A stretch of DNA of 64,000 nucleotides from Vibrio spartinae (GTDB taxonomy: Bacteria; Pseudomonadota; Gammaproteobacteria; Enterobacterales; Vibrionaceae). Under the pieces are notes generated by a model, which did not search any database, was not told the DNA's origin, and worked only from the letters and a program-made list of their open reading frames with translations. This document shows, piece by piece, positions 9,174-20,000 of this stretch. Numbering within the stretch: position 1 is the first letter of the stretch; the number at the start of each line of letters is the position of its first letter. The stretch is taken from assembly GCF_024347135.1 (NCBI RefSeq), contig NZ_AP024907.1, positions 983,001 through 1,047,000 of the forward strand, read 5' to 3'. The position numbers and the translations under genes were made by a program.

Positions 9174-10477
9174 TGGGGTTCTATTTTGGTCGTACATCGC
9201 TTCGGCAACAGGGGGCTGCAACATTGTTGCTGACGACACTGATGATCAGTCTGATGTTGATCGTGGTGGGACGCTCCGCACTGCTCAGTCGTTATCAATT
9301 GGCTGAGGTTCAGCATGAAGTTGAACGTCGTCAGTCTTTCTGGCTGGCTGAAGGTGAGCTTGAATGCTTGTGGACACAGGAACGTTCACGACATGCCGGG
9401 GAGAGCTTACCTTCTGCGTGTCAGCAGATTGAGCATCAAGTCCAGTTGGTGTCTCCGCAGGATCAACAACTGACCGTGACCGTCGGAAAGACGACGCTGC
9501 AAAAGCGTTACCGTCTGCCCTTACCGGACTCTGCCGGTGCCGTTAAGACAAGCAGTCGTTTGATATTGATGAAGCGAGCCTCATTTGCGCCAGATCTGGC
9601 TCGTTTACATACTGACGGGCGGTGGCAATGTATCGCTTTGCGCTATAAGTATGATTTTTATGCACCGTCGGTAACCACTTATCATCCAGAGCAGTTACCT
9701 TATCGGTTATATGCGGGGTTGCCGAGCGATTCAGAACGATGTGCCGGGACGTATCACTCCGTTGATCTGCCGGGCAAAGATGCGAAATCTGACTATCAGC
9801 ACACGCCCAATTTATCGCCTTTCCGGGACCTGTTTGGTCTTGCGGTACGGGATTGGTTTCAAGTGATGTCAAATCCTCAGGTTGGTCGAATTCCTCAATC
9901 CCTGAATGAAACGGTTAACGGGCCAATGCGTTACCAGCGTGCAGTTGAATTACCACACAGTCAGCTTAATCCCGAATGTGGCTCTCAAATCGAAGATCTC
10001 ATTTGGCATGGGAAAATGATCATTTGGGTCTATGGAGGATGCGTATTGTCCGATCTGGATATTCAACGGATGAATCGTGCGATTCAGGCAAAATTTCCTC
10101 AGCAGGGGATTATTGTGCTGATTCAGGATGGGTTAGTCGGGATTGAAAGTCATCACTCGTTACAGGGCATGCTCTACCAATTTATTTCACCACAACATGC
10201 GAATATGGTATTTCAGGCGTGGGGGGATACGGCATTACAGGCGGCACTCATCAAGTCTTTGGCACAAGCTCCACTGCCCAATATCTTGCCTGAGCAAGTG
10301 AGTTATTTCCAACTCGGCGCCTTCTATCCGGCAGGGGGGCTCGTGTTAGATGCTGACAGACGTTTTGCCGTGGTTCAGGGGCGTCTTGATTTTCATTATC
10401 GACGTGATCTGTTGATTCAACCGCTTAGCCTGATTCGTCCAGCCGAATGGCGCGGGGAAAGCTGGTATGAACCGTAG
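9170..10477 (+). CDS. Large PilX-like minor pilin / pilus assembly protein
   Basis: The likely start is the ATG at 9170, in the ATGA overlap with the preceding gene; this gives 435 residues. The N-terminus is RQQGAATLLLTTLMISLMLI, the PilX-type sequence: a Gly followed by a hydrophobic helix and no Glu at +5. Residues after about 45 (YQLAEVQHEVERRQSFWLAE) also resemble PilX. The remaining 350 residues are soluble and I do not recognise a domain; several cysteines are present. It is much longer than ordinary PilX proteins (about 150-200). A tip-adhesin or fused extra domain is possible but not shown. Its end overlaps the next pilin gene by 11 bases. Confidence 0.7.
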   Translation: MMGFYFGRTSLRQQGAATLLLTTLMISLMLIVVGRSALLSRYQLAEVQHEVERRQSFWLAEGELECLWTQERSRHAGESLPSACQQIEHQVQLVSPQDQQLTVTVGKTTLQKRYRLPLPDSAGAVKTSSRLILMKRASFAPDLARLHTDGRWQCIALRYKYDFYAPSVTTYHPEQLPYRLYAGLPSDSERCAGTYHSVDLPGKDAKSDYQHTPNLSPFRDLFGLAVRDWFQVMSNPQVGRIPQSLNETVNGPMRYQRAVELPHSQLNPECGSQIEDLIWHGKMIIWVYGGCVLSDLDIQRMNRAIQAKFPQQGIIVLIQDGLVGIESHHSLQGMLYQFISPQHANMVFQAWGDTALQAALIKSLAQAPLPNILPEQVSYFQLGAFYPAGGLVLDADRRFAVVQGRLDFHYRRDLLIQPLSLIRPAEWRGESWYEP

Positions 10478-11033
10478 AGATATAAACCATGTTCATATAA
10501 ATCGTAGTTATATCAACCGTAGCGATATCAACCGACATGTGCAACGCGGCTGTCGAGGGAATACGTTACTCGAAGTGATGATCGCTTTGGTGATATTGAG
10601 CATCGGTATACTGAGTGTGGGGCAGTTACAGCGTCTGACGATGTTTCAGACCCGGGCGATTTTTCAACGGACACAAGCGTTGGACCTTGCCAGCTCAACC
10701 CTGGAACGTTTACGGACGCATGGTGCGAAGATAAACCGTGCTGCTCTGAACAAGCGTATCGCGGTTGGTTTCGTTGATTTTGAGCAGCTCAAGTCCCGTC
10801 AGGATTGTGATTTTCGAGCTTCTTTTTGTATCGAGATTCAGGTGAGTACACCGCTATTTCACGGTGATCTGAAGCCGGTTCGTGTGGTTGTGAGTTGGTT
10901 GGGGCAACAGGGGAAAACGCATCAAGTTGCGCTTTCCACCATGATGTCACGATTCAATGAATTTGAACCGCATTTGCCTAAGAGCGCTGCCCTAGCAGAT
11001 GTTGCGCATGAAATTGTAAATGTGACTCAATGA
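10467..11033 (+). CDS. Type IV minor pilin, PilV-like, with an unusually long repeat-encoded leader
   Basis: The protein has 188 residues. The prepilin site is GCRG followed by NTLLEVMIALVILSIGILS, with Glu at +5, matching PilV-type pilins. The leader before cleavage is about 32 residues instead of the usual 6-10, and most of it is four imperfect copies of a 15-bp repeat (10473-10532) read as (R/H)xxIN. A GTG at 10539 would give a 7-residue leader of normal length but has no clear ribosome-binding site, whereas the ATG at 10467 has GGGGAAAG upstream. The 3' end overlaps the convergent S-formylglutathione hydrolase gene by 56 bases. Confidence 0.78.
   Translation: MNRRDINHVHINRSYINRSDINRHVQRGCRGNTLLEVMIALVILSIGILSVGQLQRLTMFQTRAIFQRTQALDLASSTLERLRTHGAKINRAALNKRIAVGFVDFEQLKSRQDCDFRASFCIEIQVSTPLFHGDLKPVRVVVSWLGQQGKTHQVALSTMMSRFNEFEPHLPKSAALADVAHEIVNVTQ
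10473..10532 (+). repeat. Four 15-bp tandem repeats in the 5' end of the pilV-like gene
   Basis: The units CGTAGAGATATAAAC, CATGTTCATATAAAT, CGTAGTTATATCAAC and CGTAGCGATATCAAC follow each other without gaps. The period is a multiple of three, so the reading frame is kept. The heptamer TATCAAC also occurs in the 15-bp repeats at 14044. Confidence 0.85.
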
Positions 11034-11829
11034 AGCTTTGAATAAAATAATAGCTGTGATCATAACCGGGGTGTGACTGATAGGTCAGTTCACACTGTTG
11101 GTGATCTGCCACTTCGAGTAAATCCCAAGGTTTCAACTGCTCTTCCAAAAATGGGTCCATTTCACCTTGATCAATCAGTATCGGCACCGGACACGCTTTT
11201 TCTCTCAGTAGTTCAGTTGTATCGTACGCTTGCCACTGTGCCTGATCGTCTCCCAAGTAAGCTCTCAGTGCTTTTTGTCCCCAAGGGCAGGCAACAGGAT
11301 GACAAATTGGGCTGAAGGCTGAAATCGCACGGTAGTGCTCAGGATTTTTGATGCCAATGGTCAGCGCACCATGGCCTCCCATACTGTGTCCTGAAATCGA
11401 ACGCTCAGAGGTCACCGGAAAGTTTTTCTCGATGATCGAGGGCAACTCGTTCACGACATAATCATACATATGGTAATGCTGATTCCAAGGCGATTGAGTC
11501 GCGTTGAGATAGAATCCGGCACCAAGTCCCAGATCATACTCTCCTTGCGGATCATCCGGCACGCCTTCACCTCTCGGGCTGGTATCCGGTGCGACAATCG
11601 CAATACCGAGAGCGGCTGCTTTTTGGAATGCCCCTGCTTTTTGCATGAAATTTTCATCTGAGCAGGTCAGGCCGGATAACCAGTAGAGCACGGGAACCGG
11701 ATGGCTGTCACTGGCGTCTGGCGGCAGATAAATCGTGAAACGCATCGTACAGTTGAGTACATCTGAAGGGTGTGTGTACTGCTTATGCCATCCACCAAAT
11801 ACTTTTGACTGGCTGATTTGTTCTAACAT
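10978..11829 (-). CDS. fghA: S-formylglutathione hydrolase
   Basis: This 283-residue alpha/beta hydrolase of the esterase D family hydrolyses S-formylglutathione to formate and glutathione, the second step of formaldehyde detoxification. Visible features are the nucleophile motif GHSMGGHGAL with Ser149, an acid region DQGEMDPFLEEQ, and the catalytic His region HPGYDHSYYFI. The ATG at 11829 follows AGGAG on the minus strand. It lies 59 bases downstream of the dehydrogenase that makes its substrate and is probably co-transcribed. The symbols frmB/yeiG are used for the Escherichia coli paralogs. Its C-terminal codons overlap the end of the pilV-like gene. Confidence 0.95.
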   Translation of the reverse strand: MLEQISQSKVFGGWHKQYTHPSDVLNCTMRFTIYLPPDASDSHPVPVLYWLSGLTCSDENFMQKAGAFQKAAALGIAIVAPDTSPRGEGVPDDPQGEYDLGLGAGFYLNATQSPWNQHYHMYDYVVNELPSIIEKNFPVTSERSISGHSMGGHGALTIGIKNPEHYRAISAFSPICHPVACPWGQKALRAYLGDDQAQWQAYDTTELLREKACPVPILIDQGEMDPFLEEQLKPWDLLEVADHQQCELTYQSHPGYDHSYYFIQSFIESHLQFHAQHLLGQRS

Positions 11830-11888
11830 GTGTCAGACTCCTTTCTCCAGTTTCCGGTCAGGATGGGACCGGAGACTGGTGCATAAAA

Positions 11889-13103
<1,215 letters not shown>

Positions 13104-13155
13104 TTATAATCGGGTAAAAAAGAGAATAACTTTTACATTATGGTAATAATCAATC

Positions 13156-14043
13156 ATGGCTATATGGGATGGTGTCAGCGAATTTGTTGCCGTCGCAGAG
13201 ACAGAAAGCTTTACCCGAGCAGCACAGAAATTAACCACATCGGTGGCAAATGTCAGTCGTCGAGTTGCGGCGTTAGAGGAACGTCTGGCGATTAAGTTGT
13301 TATTGCGCACAACACGGAAAGTGTCATTGACGGAAGCCGGACAGGTCTACTATCAACAATGTAAACAGTTGGTGGAAGGTCTGGAGCATGCTGAGCGTAC
13401 TGTGACCCAAATGCAGCAGATGCCGATCGGGCGGCTGAAAGTGACGGCACCAGTGACCTACGGAGAGCAGAAAATTGCCCCGTTGTTGCATGATTTTTTA
13501 CAACTGTATCCGAAACTGGAGTTGGAACTGGTACTGACTAACCGACAACTGGACTTAATTGAAAACGGTGTTGATCTGGCGATTCGACTCGGACAACTAC
13601 ATGATTCCAGTTTTGTCGTCAGAAAGTTAAGTCCCAGACGGTTGCATGTTTGTGCGGCACCGACATATCTGGCGCAGTATGGTGAACCGTACACGTTATC
13701 CGAACTCTCTCAACATCAGTGTCTGGTCGGTACCAATGATCACTGGCGCTTCAAGGATCATCATCATGCACGCTCTCTGGGCATTCGCGGACGGATCCGT
13801 TGTAACAGTGGTGTGGTATTGCTTGATGCCGCATTGAAAGGAATGGGGCTCGCTCAGTTACCGGATTACTATGTCGAACCTTATCTCGCGAGCGGCCAGT
13901 TGGTGGAAGTGTTGACGCGTTATCGGGATGACCGGGAAGGCGTCTGGGCGCTGTACCCCCAAAATCGGCATATTTCACCGAAAGTCCGTTTACTGTCTGA
14001 CTATCTCTATGAAGCGCTCTCAGAAAAGACGGGGCTCAAATAA
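13156..14043 (+). CDS. LysR-family transcriptional regulator, probable control of the formaldehyde operon
   Basis: The protein has 295 residues. The N-terminal winged helix-turn-helix (about 1-60) includes VAVAETESFTRAAQKL and SVANVSRRVAALEERL, and the substrate-binding domain follows from about 90. The gene is divergent from frmA with a 133-base gap, the usual arrangement for a LysR regulator and its target. That gap is AT-rich on the frmA side and would hold both promoters. The inducer is unknown; formaldehyde or its glutathione adduct is an inference from context only. Three 15-bp repeats start directly after the stop codon. Confidence 0.9.
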   Translation: MAIWDGVSEFVAVAETESFTRAAQKLTTSVANVSRRVAALEERLAIKLLLRTTRKVSLTEAGQVYYQQCKQLVEGLEHAERTVTQMQQMPIGRLKVTAPVTYGEQKIAPLLHDFLQLYPKLELELVLTNRQLDLIENGVDLAIRLGQLHDSSFVVRKLSPRRLHVCAAPTYLAQYGEPYTLSELSQHQCLVGTNDHWRFKDHHHARSLGIRGRIRCNSGVVLLDAALKGMGLAQLPDYYVEPYLASGQLVEVLTRYRDDREGVWALYPQNRHISPKVRLLSDYLYEALSEKTGLK

Positions 14044-14088
14044 TATCAACGCGAATGATATCAACACGAATGATATCAACATGAAACA
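14044..14088 (+). repeat. Three 15-bp tandem repeats after the LysR gene
   Basis: TATCAACGCGAATGA, TATCAACACGAATGA and a diverging third unit beginning TATCAACATGAAA follow directly after the TAA stop at 14041-14043. The unit length and the TATCAAC core match the repeats in the pilV-like leader 3.5 kb away. Confidence 0.8.
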
Positions 14089-14148
14089 TCGTGACATGAT
14101 TCAGGGTATAATGCGGTGAAAGATAAGATGCAAAGAGATAGAGGATCC

Positions 14149-14715
14149 ATGCAGGCGCAACATTTTTCTGCTGATGATGAACGGTTTATGCGTCGGGCGA
14201 TACAACTGGCACATCAAGCGGAGTTGGAAGGGGAAGTTCCGGTCGGGGCCGTATTGGTCAAAGACGATCAGATTATTGCGGAGGGCTGGAATCGGTCTAT
14301 CACCACCCATGATGCGACAGCCCATGCGGAAATTCAGGTCCTGCGCAAAGCCGGACAAGTGGTGGAAAACTATCGGCTGGTGGATTCGACGCTGTATGTC
14401 ACACTGGAGCCTTGTCCGATGTGTGCCGGTGCGTTATTACACAGTCGGGTCAAACGGATTGTTTTTGGTGCACCAGACTTGAAAGCCGGGGCCGCAGGCA
14501 CCGTGATGAACTTGTTTGAGAGTGAGGCCGCCTATCATTATGCGCAGATTGAACCCGGATTACTCGAAGCGGAGTGTCGTGAACAACTGCAATGCTTTTT
14601 CCGGCGTCGGCGTCAGGAGATTAAAGCCATCAAGCGTCAGCAGCAGGAGAGTGACCAATTCGATCAACCGTCAGCCAGAGCGGTCCAGTCAGCCAATGGT
14701 GTCGATACCGATTGA
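14149..14715 (+). CDS. tadA: tRNA-specific adenosine-34 deaminase TadA
   Basis: TadA converts A34 to inosine in tRNA-Arg(ACG) and is normally essential. The zinc deaminase motifs are H59-A-E61 and PCPMC with Cys89 and Cys92. The ATG at 14149 follows GAGG (14141-14144) and gives 188 residues. In-frame starts at 14116 (GTG) and 14128 (ATG) would add 11 or 7 residues but lack as good a site. The C-terminal tail after about residue 160 is longer than in many homologs and is Gln/Ser-rich. Confidence 0.95.
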   Translation: MQAQHFSADDERFMRRAIQLAHQAELEGEVPVGAVLVKDDQIIAEGWNRSITTHDATAHAEIQVLRKAGQVVENYRLVDSTLYVTLEPCPMCAGALLHSRVKRIVFGAPDLKAGAAGTVMNLFESEAAYHYAQIEPGLLEAECREQLQCFFRRRRQEIKAIKRQQQESDQFDQPSARAVQSANGVDTD

Positions 14716-14910
14716 GCATCGTTGCACACAGCAAGCTGCACAAAGCAAAATGACAAAAGTAACCAGTGCCGGTTGCCGGTGCGCTTCAAATGATGGTTAA
14801 ACGTTTGGGGAGAGTGCTGTCTCCTTCTTTTGATGTGGAGAAGGAGACGTCTGTGGTTACTGGATATTCCCGTCGTGGGAGAGTGATTCAGACTTGGTGA
14901 GTGGATTCAC

Positions 14911-15042
14911 TCAGGCCATCTGATGAGTAAAAGCCCGGTGGCGGGCAAAAATTTTCTTTTTATTGTTGGCTAGCTTACGCTTGCGGTGAATCGCTGCTGT
15001 TGTCCGCCATAGATGCTTGGACTTTGTTCGTCTTTTCAGCAT
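14911..15042 (-). CDS. Small, extremely basic 43-residue protein of unknown function
   Basis: On the minus strand, ATG at 15040-15042 is preceded by an ideal ribosome-binding site (GGAGG at 15050-15054, 7-base spacing) inside AAAGGAGGTTAATCC. The product starts MLKRRTKSKHLWRTTAAIHR and ends RHRAFTHQMA. It contains 8 Lys, 7 Arg and 4 His and has no Asp or Glu, so the predicted pI is very high and RNA or ribosome binding is plausible. I do not recognise the family. It lies between convergent tadA and mltF, downstream of mltF on the same strand. A hairpin GCCCG-CCAC-CGGGC followed by TTTT (14933-14946) lies inside its last third. Confidence 0.6.
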   Translation of the reverse strand: MLKRRTKSKHLWRTTAAIHRKRKLANNKKKIFARHRAFTHQMA

Positions 15043-15230
15043 GGATTAACCTCCTTTCAAAAATACCAATAAATAGTCAGTACAATCTCTTCTTAAATGC
15101 CTTCAATCAGTTTTAAGAATCAGACAATTGTCTTTTACAGACGTATTATGACCGGAAGATGAACCCGACGAATATCGGGCATTTCTAATATGTAAGGGTT
15201 TCCATAACAAAAATCAAGCGTTGAATACTG

Positions 15231-16799
15231 TTATTGTGTTTCCGTCTCACTGGTATCTGCGGTTGTGGTTGTATTTTCATCGGATTCAATATTTTCAGCG
15301 GTATCATCTGGCTCGATGGCTTCATCCGCATCAGGAATCATTGCCTGAATAACGGTCAGATCATCGATGTTGGTACTGTCGTTACTCACCGGTGCCTTGG
15401 CGTTAATATGCCCAATCATACTTTGATAATAGCGGCGGATATTTTCGACATAGACGAGCGCTTCATCGCCCCGGGCATAACCATAACGGGTTTGGCTGAA
15501 ATAACGACGCTTTCTCAACAGCGGAAGGCGATCTTTGACTTCTCCCCAGGCATTTGGGTCTCCGCCTTGTTGTTTGGTCAGGTGACGTGCATCCATCATG
15601 TGCCCGTAACCCATATTATAAGAGGCCAAAGCGAACCATATTTTCTCATGTTCTGGTATCGAGTCAGGGACGCGGCTGACCATACGACGAAGATATCTGA
15701 CCCCACCGCGGATAGACTGCTCCGGATTGAGCCTGTTCCTGATCCCAACGGATTTTGCCGTTGTCAATGTAAGCATCATCATCCCCCGAACCCCGGTTGG
15801 TGATTTGGCTCTGGGGTTCCAGTGAGATTCCTGATAAGACAATGCAGCAATGAGGCGCCAGTCGAATTCACCGGCATATTTTTGAAATAGCGGAGACCAT
15901 TTAGGCAGCCTGCTGTCCAGCGCTCGAATAAATGCTCGGGTATCGACGTAATCAAACGTCCCGATATGGCCGATATATTTTTCTTCAAGTGAAGCAATGG
16001 TACCGGTTTGTTTCTGATTCCCGAAAAATTCAATCATCAGTGCATAGAGGCTTTCATCATCCGAACGACGGATAAACCAAGAGATAGGCTGATCATCGGT
16101 AATTTCAAATGCGGTGGCTAAGTCGGGATAGATCCGTTGTGCCAGCGAAATTTCAACCGAATCAGCGATCGTGAACATCAAGTCCCCCTGAGAGACTTCT
16201 TTCAACAGATCATGAACATCTGAATCTGCTTCTATCTGAAACTGAAACTGAGGATATTTCTTTTTGAGTCGCACCAGTGTTTGCTCAAAGTGAGAATCAT
16301 CGACAACATTCAATACCTTGTTCTGTTCTGGTGTGTTTAAGAGCGCTTGTTGTTTCTGAATCAGTTGACTCATATTGCGAGGATGCCACTGACCCTGACG
16401 GTAAACAATTTGCTGACTGATATAGTAATAGGCAGGGCCGGGACGGAATTTTTGGATACGTTGAGTATTTTGGATCTGACCTGCTGCAATGATATCGACT
16501 TCGCCTTTTTCCAATGCGGGAAAAAGCGCAGCAACACGATAAACAGGTTTCATTTCTAATTTGACACCGAGGGATTTGGCAAATTCGCGTGCCAGTTCAT
16601 AATCCATGCCCGATGGTCCTTCCGGCCCGATAAAATACGAGAGCTGATTGTTCAGGGTGCCGACGCGTAACACCCCCCGCTCACGGATCTGGTCGAGTTC
16701 GCTTTTCGGTTTGGAGTCGATCTGACAGCCACTGAGTAAGGTTACCATGAATATAAAAGCGAGGATGCTATGGGTCTGACATCGGAATTTTCGGGTCAT
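15231..16799 (-). CDS. mltF: Membrane-bound lytic murein transglycosylase F
   Basis: MltF cleaves peptidoglycan with formation of 1,6-anhydromuramic acid at the inner face of the outer membrane. The N-terminus MTRKFRCQTHSILAF leads into the lipobox LLSGC. An SBP_bac_3-like periplasmic domain (about 45-265) precedes the SLT domain. The SLT domain has the catalytic Glu in SYQESHWNPRAKSPTGVRGM and the motif ASYNMGYGHMMDAR. The chosen ATG at 16797-16799 gives 522 residues; an ATG eight codons upstream (16823) has no clear ribosome-binding site. The C-terminal 50 residues are acidic and low in complexity. It is divergent from purL. Confidence 0.93.
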   Translation of the reverse strand: MTRKFRCQTHSILAFIFMVTLLSGCQIDSKPKSELDQIRERGVLRVGTLNNQLSYFIGPEGPSGMDYELAREFAKSLGVKLEMKPVYRVAALFPALEKGEVDIIAAGQIQNTQRIQKFRPGPAYYYISQQIVYRQGQWHPRNMSQLIQKQQALLNTPEQNKVLNVVDDSHFEQTLVRLKKKYPQFQFQIEADSDVHDLLKEVSQGDLMFTIADSVEISLAQRIYPDLATAFEITDDQPISWFIRRSDDESLYALMIEFFGNQKQTGTIASLEEKYIGHIGTFDYVDTRAFIRALDSRLPKWSPLFQKYAGEFDWRLIAALSYQESHWNPRAKSPTGVRGMMMLTLTTAKSVGIRNRLNPEQSIRGGVRYLRRMVSRVPDSIPEHEKIWFALASYNMGYGHMMDARHLTKQQGGDPNAWGEVKDRLPLLRKRRYFSQTRYGYARGDEALVYVENIRRYYQSMIGHINAKAPVSNDSTNIDDLTVIQAMIPDADEAIEPDDTAENIESDENTTTTADTSETETQ

Positions 16800-16937
16800 G
16801 TACAACTTATCTCTTTTTATCATGATGCTTTTATATCAAAGCCCCACCGAATCGCAACTTTTTGATGTGTAAAATGGTAAATTATGTCGCTGACAATGAC
16901 ATGAAAGCGAGAGATTTCAAAATTCATAAAAAAAATG

Positions 16938-16953
16938 ACGCAAACGGTTGCGT
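16938..16953 (+). promoter_or_regulatory. PurR operator of purL
   Basis: ACGCAAACGGTTGCGT differs at one position from the palindromic PurR consensus ACGCAAACGTTTGCGT. It lies just upstream of the purL -35 element. Repression by PurR with hypoxanthine or guanine is known for this regulon and inferred here. Confidence 0.88.
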
Positions 16954-16959
16954 TTGGTG

Positions 16960-16988
16960 TTACATCACAAAAATAATTCCTTTATAAT
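16960..16988 (+). promoter_or_regulatory. sigma-70 promoter of purL
   Basis: TTACAT (16960-16965), a 17-base spacer and a perfect TATAAT (16983-16988). The start of transcription would be near 16995, giving a leader of about 100 bases before the purL ATG. Confidence 0.75.
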
Positions 16989-17096
16989 GCGCCGCACAAT
17001 GTAGGTGAAATTGGTATGAATTCAAGTTTTTTCCAATTTAATTGTTTGAATTTATTCCAATACTACCTTAACCAACAGCAACAGAGACCTAAGCAC

Positions 17097-20000
17097 ATGA
17101 GAATTTTCCGTGGCTCCCCAGCGCTTTCTGAATTCCGAGTAAACAAACTTCTTGAACGGTGTCGTGAGCTGCGCTTACCCGTGACCGGTATTTACGCAGA
17201 ATTCATGCACTTTGCTGATTTGACAGCCGATTTGGATCGTCAAGAAACAGAGAAGTTAGAAAAATTGCTGACTTATGGCCCGACCATTGAAGAGCATCAG
17301 CCAGAAGGTTTATTGCTGCTGGTTACACCGCGTCCGGGCACCATTTCTCCATGGTCATCGAAGTCGAGCGATATTGCACATAACTGCGGCCTCGATAAAG
17401 TCAAACGTTTGGAACGGGGGACGGCTTACTATATCGAGTCTTCAACAACCTTGACTGAAGCGGAACAAACTGTGCTACAAGCATTACTCCATGATCGGAT
17501 GATGGAAGTGGTTTTCACAGATCTGGACTCGGTTGCCAGCCTATTCCACACTGCGACACCAACAGCAGTCACTGCGGTTGATGTGATTGGCGGTGGACGC
17601 AAAGCATTGGAACAAGCCAACCTTACCCTTGGTCTGGCACTGGCTGAAGATGAAATCGACTATCTGGTTGAGAGCTTTACCAAACTTGGCCGTAATCCAA
17701 ATGACATTGAGCTGATGATGTTTGCACAAGCAAACTCAGAACATTGTCGTCACAAGATTTTTAATGCGGACTGGACCATTGACGGTGTTCAACAGGAAAA
17801 ATCCCTGTTTAAAATGATTAAGAATACCTATGAAACGACACCGGATCATGTGTTGTCAGCATACAAAGATAATGCCGCGGTGATGACCGGCTCTACGGCG
17901 GGACGTTTCTTCCCTGATCCTCAGACGCGTCAGTACAACTATCATACTGAAGAGACTCATATCCTGATGAAGGTGGAAACCCATAACCACCCGACAGCGA
18001 TTTCGCCATGGCCCGGCGCTTCTACGGGGAGTGGCGGTGAAATCCGTGATGAGGGCGCAACCGGAATCGGTGGTAAGCCGAAAGCCGGTCTGGTCGGGTT
18101 TTCGGTCTCTAACCTGCGTATTCCTCATTTTGAACAGCCATGGGAGACTGATTTCGGTAAACCGGGACGGATCGTCAATGCGCTGGATATCATGATTGAA
18201 GGGCCTTTGGGCGGGGCGGCATTTAACAATGAATTCGGTCGTCCGAATCTGCTGGGGTATTTCCGGACCTATGAAGAGAAAGTGACGTCTCATGCCGGAG
18301 AAGAAATTCGTGGTTATCATAAGCCGATCATGATTGCCGGTGGAATGGGGAACATCCGCGACGCGCATATTCAAAAGAAAGAGATTCCGGTCGGAGCGAG
18401 CCTGATTGTGTTGGGTGGTCCTGCGATGAACATCGGTTTGGGCGGCGGTGCCGCATCTTCCATGGCTTCTGGTCAGTCGGCTGAGGATCTGGATTTTGCC
18501 TCTGTTCAACGTGAAAACCCTGAAATGGAACGACGTTGTCAGGAAGTGATTGACCGTTGCTGGCAGTTAGGAGAAAACAACCCGATTGCCTTTATTCATG
18601 ATGTCGGTGCCGGTGGTATTTCGAATGCGTTGCCGGAGTTGGTCAATGACGGAGAGCGCGGTGGTAAATTTCAGTTGCGTGATGTGCCGAATGACGAGCC
18701 GGGGATGAGCCCGTTGGAAATCTGGTGTAATGAATCACAGGAGCGTTATGTTTTAGCGGTTGCGCCTGAACATATGGAAGCCTTTGATGCGATCTGTCGT
18801 CGTGAACGAGCCCCTTATGCGGTAGTCGGGACAGCAACGGAAGCGCGCCATTTGACACTGGAAGACGCACACTTTAACAACACACCGATTGATATGCCGA
18901 TGGATATTTTGTTGGGTAAGGCGCCGAAAATGCATCGTGAAGCCACAACTCAAAAGGTCCAAGGTTCAGCTTTAGATCGCAGTGGTATCGAGTTAAATGA
19001 AGCAGTTGAACGCGTTCTGCGCTTACCCGCAGTGGCTGAAAAAACGTTCCTGATTACCATTGGTGATCGTTCTGTTACCGGGATGGTGGCACGCGATCAG
19101 ATGGTGGGGCCGTGGCAAATTCCGGTTGCCAACTGTGCGGTCACCACGGCCAGTTTTGATACCTATTGTGGTGAAGCGATGTCGATGGGGGAGCGGACTC
19201 CCGTGGCGCTGCTCGATTTTGCTGCGTCAGCCCGCCTGGCTGTTGCCGAGTCGTTGACCAATATTGCGGCAACTGCGATTGGCGATCTGAAACACATTAA
19301 ATTATCGGCCAACTGGATGTCTCCGGCGGGTCACCCGGGTGAAGATGCCGGATTGTATGAAGCGGTCAAAGCGGTCGGTGAAGAGTTATGTCCGGCCCTT
19401 GGTCTGACGATTCCGGTCGGTAAAGACTCGATGTCAATGAAGACCAAATGGCATGAAACCAACGGTGAACAGAAAGAAGTGACGTCGCCATTGTCTCTGG
19501 TGATTACTGCTTTTGCCCGAGTTGAAGATGTTCGCAAGACGGTCACACCACAGCTTCGCACGGATTTAGGGGATACCCGACTGATTGCGATAGATTTGGG
19601 GAATGGTAAAAATCGCCTTGGCGCAACGGCATTAGCGCAAGTATACAAGCAGCTCGGTGACCAACCGGCTGACGTGGATGATGCAATGCAACTGAAAGGT
19701 TTCTTTAATGCCATTCAGGGATGCGTCCGTACCAATAAACTGTTGGCATACCATGATAAAGGCGATGGTGGTCTGTTGGTCACATTGGCGGAGATGGCAT
19801 TTGCGGGTCACTGTGGTGTGAATGTTGACATCGCTGCGTTAGGAGACGATGTTCTCTCTGTGCTGTTTAACGAAGAGTTGGGTGCAGTGGTTCAAGTACA
19901 TGAGCATGATGTCGATGCTGTTCTGGACATTCTGGCTGAACAAGGTCTGCAAGCGTGTACTCATGTGATCGGGACTGTAGACGCTTCTGATCGGTTTGTC

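Noticed and set aside
14933..14946. GCCCG/CGGGC hairpin as the terminator of tadA
   Set aside because: The plus-strand tail is A-rich before any T run and the hairpin lies more than 200 bases after tadA. On the minus strand it falls inside the small basic gene, so it was not called as a terminator feature.
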